Shown here: positions 26,701 to 38,700 of the stretch, piece by piece
Layout: each line of letters starts with the position of its first letter
How positions within the stretch are numbered: position 1 is the stretch's first letter
Assembly (NCBI GenBank): GCA_016196755.1
Contig: JACPXC010000035.1
Location: 1 to 49,609 of the forward strand
DNA: 49,609 bases
Direction of reading: 5' to 3'
DNA from: Elusimicrobiota bacterium
Lineage (GTDB): Bacteria > Elusimicrobiota > Elusimicrobia > UBA1565
Notes under the pieces: model-generated
What the model saw: the letters and a program-made list of their open reading frames with translations, nothing else
What the model was told of the DNA's origin: nothing
Databases searched by the model: none
Made by a program: the position numbers and the translations under genes

Positions 26701-29700
26701 ATTGGTTCTTCACCACGGCTTCAAGCGGCCTTTGGGGCGAGGACCATGACGACGAGCTCGGCGCGTCCAACAAGGTGCGCTGGTATCTGGCCGAAGCCCT
26801 GCCGCCTTACTGCGCGAGCGGCTTCAACGTCAGGAAGGACGGCACGCAGGATTACACCGCGATCGGGCCCGCGCTCGACGCCTTGACGAAGGATCTGACC
26901 GGGAACGCCTGCGTGGTCGTGCGCGACGCTGAGACCTACGCCGAGCAGGTGACGGTGGAAGGCTTCACCAACAACGGCTTCCGGGTCTATGTCGAGGCCG
27001 TCGGCGGCTTGGCGCCGACGGTGGCGCCGCCGACGGCGTCGACCGCGGCTTTCGACTTGAAAAACGCCTCGGTCAGCATCGTGAACTTCGCGGTGCGCCC
27101 GACGGTCGATGCGGTGAGCTACGGCGTGCTGGCTTCCTCGGCCAATATCGTCATCTCCAGCGTCAACGTCGATTCCGCAGGCAATATCCGGGTCGCCGGG
27201 ATGAGGCTGGCGAGTTACGTCGCCGTCACGAACTCCAGCGTGACGGTCCAAGCCGCCTACGGGATGGATTTCCTCGCCGGCAGCTCCATGTCCGCCATCT
27301 CCTACAGCAGCGCCCAAGCCAACAGCTCGGTCTTCGCCGCCCTCTACGTCAACAACGCCTCCTCCCATACCTTCGACGTCTTCCTCGCCAGCAACCCGGC
27401 CGGCGAGGCGGCCTTCCTGACCGGGGGCGCCGCGTACAATGCGATCTCCCGCAGCACGATGTCGGCCAGCAGCGCGGGGGGCATCGCGCTGTGGGTCTCG
27501 GGCTCCCACAACAACACGGTGACGGCCTCCTTCATCTACAACCGGGGAGGGGCGGACGCGCTCCGCCTCGACGCGGCGTCTTCCTTCAACGTGATCGCGC
27601 AGAGCACGATGACGGCCAGCAGCGTCGGAGACCTCGCCTTCTTCGCGATCGGGGCCTCCAGCAACACCGTTACGGGTTCGACGATGCGCAACACCGTGGG
27701 CACGGCCGCGCGTCTTGACAGCGCCTCGGACTACAACGCCATCGTCAACAGCACGTTGACCGCCAACGCCGCGGGCTATCGGGGGCTCATCATCGCGGGT
27801 TCGGACAACAACACGGTATCGGCGAGCTACATCCAGAACCTGGCCGGCGACGGGGCCTACCTGGATTCCGGCTCGGCCTACAACAGCATCAGCCAGAGCA
27901 CCATGGTATCGAATGGGACGAACCATCACGGCCTCTATTTGAACGGCGCCGACAGCAACACCGTGACGGGCTCGTATATCCAAGGCCTTTCGGCCGGCGG
28001 GGTCATGCTGGAGGCGGGAGCCGACTTCAATGCGATCGCCCAGAGCACGATGCTCGCCGGCGGGGCCGGTTTCCAGGCGCTCTATATCGACGCCTCGGAC
28101 AGCAACACGGTGACGGGCTCCTATATGCAGAACCTGAGCGGGGAGGCCGTCAACCTGACGGGCGCCGACCGCAACATCGTCTCCCAGAGCACCATGGTCT
28201 CCAACGCCGTCGGCAGCTACGCTCTGCAGCTCAGCGGCGCCGACGAAAATTCCGTGCTCGGCTCCTATATCCGCAACCCCTTCGGGCCCGGCGCCTCGCT
28301 CGTGTCCGGTTCGGACCTAAACGCCGTCAGCCAGAGCACCATCTCCACCAACGGCACGGCGAGCGCGCTCTACCTGGCCGCCTCCGACAGCAACACCGTG
28401 ACCGCCTCCTACCTGCAGGCGGCGGCGGGCTTCGGCGCTTCCATCGACAGCGGCGCCGACTACAACACGATAAGCCAGAGCACCATGGTCTCCAGCGCCG
28501 GGGCCTACAGCGCCCTCTACGTGGCCTCGCAGCGCAACAGCGTCACGGGCTCCTTCATGGCTAGCCTCGCCGGCTACGCCGCGTCCCTGGAGGCCGGCGC
28601 CAACCACAACGCCATCAGCCTGAGCACGATGGTCTCCGGCGGCGCCTTCCCGGCCCTGAACCTCGTCTCCGCGGCCTCCAACACGGTATCGGGCTCCTAT
28701 ATCCAGGGCTCCACCGCCGTCGTCATCTCGCGCTCGACCGGGACGCTCATCGGCGGCAGCGTGCTGGTGGCGACGAGCACGACGGGAAGCGCCCTGTATT
28801 TCCAGGCCGGCGTGAACCTGACCGTGGCCTCGAGCACCCTGCGCGGCGGGACGGCCCAGCGCGCCCTAGGCATCGCGGCGGGCAATGCCGGCAGGCTCGA
28901 GCTCTCGACGCTCACCATCGTGGGAGGCGGCCGCGGTTTGGAGCTGGGCGCTCCCCTTCCCGGCGCGGACCTGGCCGTCACCTCCGTGACCCTGGCCGGC
29001 GCGGAGCCCGCGGGCACCGGCGTGCATTTCCTCGGCGGGGTCGTCGTCGCGACGCTCACCGCCGCGGCCTTCGATGACGCGGGCATCGGCGTAAACGTCG
29101 ACGGCGCGGCGCTCTCGGCCGGCTCGCGGGTGACGATGCGCGAGGACGCGGGGACCAAGACCGGCCCTTCCTATGAGAACGACCCCTCGGGCTACGTCGA
29201 TTGGCCCGATTTCACGCCGGCGCCCCCGGGCACCTGCGGCACGACCCGCACCGTCAAGAAGACCCCCGGGGCGGGCGACCATGCCTCGATCCAGGCCGCC
29301 GTCGACGCCATCCCGGCGACGCTCTACGGCGACTACTGCATCCATGTCGACTCAAGCCCCTACTCGGAGTCGGTCGTCGTCGCCAACAAGGACACCCAGA
29401 CCCTGTACCGCATCAAGATCCTCTCCGACCCGGCGATGGTGAGCACGGCCACGCCCATCATCCCGCCGGTCAAGTCGACGGCGGCCTTCGTCGTCTGGAA
29501 CGCCAGCGTGACGATCGGCGGCTTCAACGTGATCTCGACGAACTCGGTCACCTACGGCGTGCTGGCGTCTTCGATGAACATCGTCATCTCCAGCGTCAAC
29601 GTCGACTCCGGAGGAAACATCGTCACCGCCGGCATGCAGCTGGGGAGCCATAACACCGTCTCGGACTCCAGCGTCACCGCGGTGAGCGCTTACGGATTCT

Positions 29701-32700
29701 CTCTCAACGGTTCTTCCGCGACGAGCATCTCCTATTCCACGGCCCAGGCGGTCTCCACGTTCGCTCTCTTTGTGAGCGCCGCTTCTTCCAATACCTTCAC
29801 TCAAAATGTCCTCTCCGGCACTTATGGCGGGTATTTCCAAACCGGCTCGAACTACAACACGATCCAACGCAGCAGCTTCACCGGCTCCGCGGTCGGCTTG
29901 AATTTTTTCTCCGGGACATCCTACAACACGGTCACCCAAAGTCGCATGTCCAGCCCCGATGGCCGCGGAATGGCGTTCGCCTCTGGCGCCGATTACAACG
30001 ACGTCAGCCTGAGCACCATAACCAGCGCCAACGGGACCAACGCGGCCTTGTTCATCTGGTCGGCGTCGAGCAACAGCGTCAGCCAAAGCTATATCTTCAA
30101 CTCCGCGGGCCACGCCGCCTGGCTGGATAACTCCGCCGCCTACAACAGCATCAGCCAGAGCACCATGGTCTCCAACGGCCCCGGTTATGCCGCGCTCCGG
30201 TTAAGCAACGCGGACCGCACCGCCGTGACGGGCTCCCTCATGCGGAGCATGCCGGGCTATGGCGCCTACCTGGACAACGGCTCCGATCACAACGAGCTCA
30301 CCCAGAGCACCATGGTCTCCAACGCGGCGAGCTACAGCGCGCTCTATATCGGCGCTTCCGCCAGCAACACCGTGACGGGCTCCTACGCCGCCAACCTTGC
30401 CGGCGACGGCGCCTATCTGGCCTCCGGCGCCGATGACAACGCCATCAGCCAGAGCACGGTGGTCTCGGTCAACAGCTACGCGCTCTGGGTCGTGGACGCC
30501 GACAGGAACGTGATCTCGGGCTCCTACATCTTGGGCCAGGAGGCCTTCGGCCTCGTTTTGGACGCCGGCGCGGACGATAACACCGTCAGCCAGAGCACGC
30601 TGACCGTCTTCGGCGGCTACGCGCTCTATCTCGAGAACGCCGACGCCAACGAGGTGACGGGCTCCTACATCGAGAGCCAGGATGATTGGGCCGTCGTCAT
30701 GAGTCTCAGCGACGACAACCTCATCAGCCAGAGCACGATGGTCTCCATCGGCGGCTATGCGCTCGATGTATACGGCTCCGACCGGAACACCGTGACGGGC
30801 TCCTATATCGAGGGCCGGGGCGGCTTCGGCGCCTACGTGGAGAGCGGCTCCGATCTCAACGCCATCATCCAGAGCACCGTGGTCGCTACCGGAGGCGAGG
30901 CGCTGTTCTTTAGCGCCTCCGACAGCAACACCGTGACGGGCTCCTATATAGGCGGGCTGGTCGAGCACAGCGCCAACCTGACCAACGGGGCCGACTATAA
31001 CACCATCAGCCAGAGCACCATCGTCGCCAGCGACGCGGACTATAAGGCGCTCCATATCTTCGCCTCCGACCGGAACACCGTGATGGACTCCTCCATCCGG
31101 CACCTGGCCGGAGACGCGGTTTACCTGTCCACCGGCGCCGACCATAACACCATCATCCGCAGCAGCCTGACCTCCTTGGCCGCGATGGCCGGGCGCTACG
31201 GCCTCTTCTTGCTGCAGAACTCCTCCAACACGGTCCTCGACTCCTACATCCAAGGCTCCACCGCCGCCTTCTTCAAAGGCTCGACCGGCGCTGTCATCGG
31301 CGGCAGCGTGCTGGTGGCTACCCACACGACCGGCGCCGCGTTCTTCATGCACGGCGGCGTGAACCTGACCTTGACCACCAGCACCCTGCGCGGCGGCACG
31401 GCGGGCGTGGGTGTGGGGCTCGGCGCGGGCAACGCGGGCCTGCTCGAGGTGACGACGGTCACCGTGGTGGGCGGCGGGCCCGGCGTCCAGGTGGGGGCTC
31501 CGGGGACCGGGATGACCCTGTTCTTGTCCTCGATCACCCTGGCGGACCAAAGCCCCGGCTCCACGGGCTTGCGCTTCTTGGGCGGCGTCCATGTGACGAC
31601 CGTCACCGCGATGGCGTTCAACGACTCGGGTATCAGCGTCAACGTCGACGGCGCGGCGCTCTCGGCGGGCTCCCGGGTGACGATGCGCTCCGACGCCGGG
31701 CCTAAGACGGGTATCCCTCACGAGAACGATCCCTCGGGCTATGTCGACTGGCCGGACTACGTCGTCCCCGAGGGCGTCTGCGTCACGACCCGCTACGTCA
31801 AGAAGGAGGCTGGCGCCGGCGACCACCAGAGCATCCAGGCCGCCGTCGACGCCATCCCCGCCGTGGTCTACGGCGACTACTGCATCTTCGTGGACTCGAG
31901 CCCGTACTCGGAGAGCGTGGTCATCGCCAACAAGGACACCCAGACCCTCTACCGGCTCAAGATCCTCTCCGCCCCGGCGATGGTGAGCACGGCCACGCCG
32001 GTCATCCCGCCGGTCAACTCGACGGCGGCGTTCGTCGTCTGGAACGCCAGCGTGACGCTCGGCGGCTTCAATATCATCTCGACGAACTCGGTCACCTACG
32101 GCGTGCTGGCGTCTTCGATGAACATCGTCATCTCCAGCGTCAACGTGGACTCGGGCGGCAACGTCAAGGTCGCCGGGATGCTGTTGGGAAGCCACAACAC
32201 CGTCAGCCGTTCGAGCGTCACGGTGCAGGCCGCGCACGGGATGTCGCTGCCGGCATCGAGCTCGATGACGGCGATCTCTTACAGCACCGCGCAGGCCGAC
32301 AGCACCTCTTTTTTCGCTCTCTATCTTAACGGCTCCGACAGCAACACGGTGACGGGCTCCTACATCAAGAACCTGGGGGACGGCGCCTATCTGGTTTCCG
32401 GCGCCGACTACAACAGCATCAGCCAGAGCACCATGCTCGCCAACGCGTCGGGCCGCAGAGCGCTCTATATCAACGGCTCCGACAGCAACACGGTGACGGG
32501 CTCCTACCTCCAGAACCCGGGGACTGGTTACGGAGCTCACCTGTTAAATGCCGACTACAACAGCATCAGCCAGAGCACGATGATCGTCAGCGGCAGCGCC
32601 CGCGCGCTCTATCTCGACGGTTCCGTCAGCAACACGGTGACGGGCTCCTACATCCAAAACCTGGCGGGTGACGGCGCCTCCCTGGCGTTCGGCGCCGACT

Positions 32701-35700
32701 ACAATACGATCAGCCAGAGCACCATGGTCTCCAACGCCTCCGGAGCGGACGCGCTTGTGTTACGCACCGCCGACAACAACACCGTGACGGGCTCCTACAT
32801 CCAGAACCTGGCTGGTGACGGCGTCTACCTGTACAACACCTCAGGCTACAACAGCATCAGCCGGAGCACCATGGTCTCCAACGCCTCCGGGGGGTACGCG
32901 CTCCATATCCTCACCGACAGAAACACGGTGGCGGACTCCTACATCCAGAACCTGGCGGGCTACGGCGCTAGTCTGGGGAGCATTGCCGACTACAACACCA
33001 TCATCCGCAGCACCATGACCTCCGCTTCCGCCACGGCCAACCGCTACGCCCTCTACATCGCGGGGGGCTCGTCGAACACCGTCCTGGACTCCTACATCCA
33101 GGGCTCCACCGCCGTCTTCATCTCGGGCTCGACCGGCACCGTCATCGGCGGCAGCGTGCTGGTGGCGACCAATACCACCGGAAGCGCGCTGTATTTCCAA
33201 GCCGGCGTGAACTTGACGGTGGCCTCCAGCACCCTGCGCGGCGGGACGGCCCGGCGCGCCCTCGGCATCGCGGCGGGCAATGCCGGCAGGCTCGAGCTCT
33301 CGACGATCACCGTCGTCGGGGGCGGCCGCGGCTTGGAGCTGGGCGCTCCCCTTCCCGGCGCCGACCTGGCCGTCACCTCCGTGACGTTGGCCGGCGCGGA
33401 GCCCGGTGCGACCGGCGTTCATTTCCTGGGCGGGGTCGTCGTCGCGACGCTCACCGCGGCGGCCTTCGACGACTCGGGCCTCGCCGTGAACGTCGACGGC
33501 GCCGCGCTCTCGGCGGGCTCGCGGGTGACGATGCGCGAGGACGCGGGGCCCAAGACCGGCCCGGCCTATGAGAGCGACCCCTCGGGCTACGTGGATTGGC
33601 CCGATTTCACGCCGGCGCCCCCGGGCACCTGCGGCACGACCCGGTACGTCAAGAAGACCCCCGGGGCGGGCGACCATGCCTCGATCCAGGCCGCCGTCGA
33701 CGCCATCCCCGCCGTGGTCTACGGCGACTACTGTATTTTTGTGGACTCGAGCCCCTACTCGGAGAGCGTGGTCATCGCCAACAAGGACACCCAGACCCTG
33801 TACCGCATCAAGATCCTCTCCGACCCGGTCATGGTCGGCACGGCCACGCCGATCATCCCGCCGGTCATGTCGACGGCGGCCTTCGTCGTCTGGAACGCCA
33901 GCGTGACGATCGGGAGCTTCAACATCATCTCGACGAACTCGGTGAGCTACGGCGTGCTGGCCTCCTCGGCCAATGTATTCATATCCAGCGTGAACGTGGA
34001 CTCGGGCGGCAACGTCAAGGTCGCCGGCATGCAGTTGGGAAGCCACAACACCCTCAGCAAATCCAGCATCACGGTGCAGGCCGCCCACGGGATCTCGCTG
34101 CCGGCGTCGAGCTCGATGACGATCGTCTCATACAGCACCGCGCAAGCCAACAGCACCGCTTTCCGCGCGCTCTACTTCGACGGCTCCGACAGCAATACGG
34201 TGACGGGCTCCTACATCCAGAACCTGGCGGGAGACGGCGCCTACCTGAACACCGGCTCCGAGTTCAACGTCATAAGCCAGAGCACCATGGTTTCCAACAC
34301 CTCCAGCTACCGCGGTCTCTACTTGAACAGCGCCGACAACAACACGGTGACGGGCTCCTACGTGCAGAACTTGGCGGGGCACGCGGCCCGCTTCGAAACC
34401 GGCTCCGACTACAACACCGTCAGCCAGAGCACCATCCTCTCCAATGCCGCCAACTACCTCGCTCTCTATCTCTTCGGCGCCGACAGCAACACGGTGACGG
34501 GCTCTTATATCCAGAACTTGGCGGGCGACGGCCTCTACCTTTTCAGCGGTTCCGACTTCAACACCATAAGCCAGAGTACCATCGTCTCCAACGCCGGCGG
34601 CGGCTACTGCGCGCTCTACCTGGGCCAATCCGACAGGAACACGGTTGCGGGTTCTTACATCCAGAACTTGGCCAGCTACGGGGCCTGCCTCGGCAACGGC
34701 GCCGATCGCAACACGATCAGCTTGAGCACCATGATCTCCAATTCCGTCATATTCCAAGCGCTCAATCTGGTCGCCGCCGACAGCAACACGGTGACGGGCT
34801 CCTACATCCAGAACCTGGACGGAGACGGCGCCCGCCTGGAAGGTGGTTCCGACTACAACACCATCATCCGCAGCACCATGACCTCCGCCTCCGCCACGGC
34901 CGGCCGCTACGGCCTTCATATCCTCGCGTCCTCCTCCAACACGGTCCTCGACTCCTACGTCCAGGGTTCCACCGCCGCCTTCCTCACAGGCTCGACCGGC
35001 ACCGTCATCGGCGGCAGCATGCTGGTGGCGACCAATACCACAGGAAGCGCGCTGTATTTCCAAGCCGGCGTTAACTTGACGGTGGCCTCCAGCACCCTGC
35101 GCGGCGGGACCGCCCAGCGCGCTCTCGGCATCGCGGCGGGCAATGCCGGCCGGCTCGAGCTCTCGACGCTCACCGTCGTCGGGGGCGGCCTCGGCTTGGA
35201 GCTGGGCGCTTTCCTTCCCGGCGCCGACCTGGCGGTCACCTCCGTGACCCTGGCCGGCGCGGAGCCCGGTGCGACCGGCGTGCATTTCCTGGGCGGGGTC
35301 GTCGTGGCGACGCTCACCGCGGCGGCCTTTAACGACAACGCAATCGGCGTCAACGTAGACGGCTCGGCGCTCTCGGCCGGCTCGCGGGTGACGATGCGCG
35401 AGGACGCGGGGGCTAAGACCGGCCCTTCCTATGAGAGCGACCCCTCAGGCTACGTCGATTGGCCCGATTTCACGCCGGCGCCCCCGGGCACCTGCGAGAC
35501 GACCCGCACCGTGAAGAAGACCCCCGGGGCGGGGGACCATGCCTCGATCCAGGCCGCCGTCGACGCCATCCCCGCAAACGTCTACGGCGACTACTGCATC
35601 TTCGTCGACTCGAGCCCCTACTCGGAGAGCGTCGTCATCGCCAACAAGGACACCCAGACGCTTTACCGGATCAAGATCCTCTCCGACCCGGCCATGCTCA

Positions 35701-38700
35701 GCACGGCCACGCCCATCATCCCGCCGGTCAAGTCGACGGCGGCGTTCGTCATATGGAACGCCAGCGTAACGATCGGCGGCTTCAACGTCATCTCCACCAA
35801 CTCGGTGAGCTACGGCGTGCTGGCCTCCTCGGCGAATATCGTCGTTTCCAGCGTCAACGTGGACTCGGGGGGGAAGGTCGGCTACGGCGGGGTCAAGCTG
35901 GCGGCCTGGTCGGTTCTCGAGAATTCCAGCATCACGGTGCAGAACGCCCATGGCATCTGGCTAGAAGCCGCGGCCGCCGGAGCTCAGGTCAGGGTCTCGA
36001 CGGCGCTGGCTGGCTCGGCGTCGGCCTATGCGCTGTTTATCGCCGGAGCCGACAGCGCCGCGGTGGCGGACTCCTACTTCCAGAACGCGGCGGGTCACGG
36101 CGCCTACCTGGATTCCGGCTCCGATTACAACGCCATCAGCCGGAGCACCGTGGTTTCCAACGCCGTCGGTTACTACGCGTTCTACCTGACGAACGCCGAC
36201 AGCAACACGGTGACGGCCTCCTACATTGAGAACCTGTCGGGATACGGCGCCTACCTGAACACCGGCTCGGATTACAACGCCATAAGCCAGAGCACCATGG
36301 TTTCCAACGCCGCCAGCTACCGCGCGCTCTACCTCAACGCCGCCGACAGCAACACGGTGACGGGCTCCTACATCCAGAACCTGGCGGGCTACGGCGCCTA
36401 CCTGAACACCGGCTCGGAATACAACACCATAAGCCAGAGCACCATGGTTTCCAACGCGCTCAGCTACTCCGCCCTCTACCTAAACGGCGTCGACAGCAAC
36501 ACGTTGGCGGGCTCTTATATGCAGAACCTGTCGGGATACGGCGCCTTCCTGGACAACGGCTCCGATTACAACATCATAAGCCAGAGCACCATGGTTTCCA
36601 ACGCCGCCGGCGGCTACGCGCTCTACCTCGGCTACGCCGACAGCAACACGGTGACGGGCTCCTATATGCAGAACCTGTCGGGATACGGCGCCTACCTGAA
36701 CACCGGCTCCGATTACAACACCATAAGCCAGAGCACCATGGTTTCCAACTACTCCAGCTACCGCGCGCTCTACCTCACCGCCGCCGACAGCAACACGGTG
36801 ACGGGCTCCTACGTCCAGAACCTGGCGGGAGACGCCGCCTACCTGGCCAACGGCTCCGATTACAACACCATAAACAGCAACACGGTGACGGGCTCCTACA
36901 TGCAGAACCTGGCGGGAGACGGCGTCAATCTGGGGAGCGGCTCCGATTACAACACCATAAGCCAGAGCACCATGGTTGGCAATGGCGCCCTCAGATCCGC
37001 GCTCTATCTGGGCGCCTCCGACAGCAACACGGTGACAGGCTCCTATATGCAGAACCTGTCGGGATACGGCGCCTCCCTGGCCAGCGGCTCCGAATACAAC
37101 ACCATAAGCCAGAGCACGTTCGTCACCAACAACGCGTCCTATGCGGCGTTCTATCTGAACAACTCAGACAGCAATACGGTCGCCGGCTCGCGCATCGAGA
37201 ACCTGACGGGAGACGGCGCCTACCTGGTCAACAGTTCCGATTACAACACCATAAGCCAGAGCACCATGGTCTCCAACGCCGCCAGCTACCGCGCGCTCTA
37301 CCTGGCCTCCGACAGCAACACGGTGACGGGCTCCTACATGCAGAATCTGGCGGGTGACGCCGCCTACCTGAACACCGGTTCGGACAACAACACCATCATC
37401 CGCAGTACCATGACCTCAGCCGCGGCCGGTCGCTACGCGCTCTACATCCTCGCCTCCTCCTCCAACACGGTCCTCGACTCCTACGTCCAGGGCTCCACCG
37501 CCGCCTTCATCACCGGCTCGACCGGCACGGTCATCGGCGGCAGCGTGCTGGTGGCGACCAATACCACCGGCAGCGCGCTGTATCTCCAGGCCGGCGTGAA
37601 CCTGACCGTGGCCTCGAGCACCCTGCGCGGCGGGACGGCCCAGCGCGCCCTCGGCATCGCGGCGGGCAATGCCGGCAGGCTCGAAATCTCGACGATCACC
37701 GTCGTAGGGGGCGGTCGCGGTTTGGAGCTGGGCGCTCCCCTTCCCGGCGGCGGCTTGGCCGTCACCTCCGTGACCCTGGCCGGCGCGGAGCCCGGTGCGA
37801 CCGGCGTGCATTTCCTGGGCGGGGTCGTCGTGGCGACGCTCACCGCGGCGGCCTTCGACGCCTCGGCCCTGAGCGTCAACGTCGACGGCGCGGCGCTGGA
37901 CCTCGCCTCGCGCATAACGATGAACGCATACTACGGCGCTCGCGGAGGGCCGGTCTATGAGAACGACCCCAACTCGCTGGTGGACTGGATCTCCGAGCCG
38001 TACCCGGGCTGCGTGGTGGTCCGGAACGTGGGTGCCGGCCAGGACTACCCCACGATATCAGCGGGCGTGGCGGCCCTGCCTACGACCCTGCCCGGCCACG
38101 CCTGCGTGGTCATCCGCGACGGCGCGACTTACGCCGAGCAGGTGACGTTGCAAAACTTCACCAACGCCGGCTCCTCGATCACGATATTCGCGGCGCCGGG
38201 ATTTGCGCCCGTCGTCTCCCCGCCGGCGGCCTCGACGGCGGCCTTCCTCATCGCCAACGCCTCGGTCAACGTCCAGGGCATCGGCATCGTGGCTTCCCAG
38301 AACGTCCCCTACGGTGTCTACGCCTCCTCGAGCTACGTCGCCCTCTCCAGCGTGAGCGTGAGCACGAGCGGCTCCGCGGGAATCTACACCGCCGGCGTGC
38401 GCTTGGGTTCCTGGGGCGCCGTCAGCTACAGCTCCGTGACGGTCTGGGGCGCGCACGGCTTCTGGCTCGACGGCTCGACGATGACCACCGTCTCCTACAG
38501 CAGCGCGCAGGTCAAGAGCGGCTCGTTTTATCCCTTCTATCTCCAGAATGCGGCCGGCAACACCTTTACGCTCATCTTCTCCAGCAACAGCCACGTCTCG
38601 GGCTTCGGGTTCTTTGCCTCTAACTCGGATTCGAACACCGTGACGGAGAGCTATCTCTGGGGCGGCTCTCGCGGGGTCTACCTCTACACCGGCTCGGACT

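Larger units (their letters stand above)
20706..26810 (+). repeat. Beta-helix module 6 with large unique insert (type A head)
   Basis: This is the largest module (2035 codons). About thirteen coil pairs run to 23.1 kb and become steadily more degenerate. A divergent cap follows (QGSTAAWVSASTRTTFGGS, near 23190). Instead of a linker there is a 3.3-kb non-repetitive region before module 7. The part just after the head is nearly identical to module 3. Confidence 0.85.
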
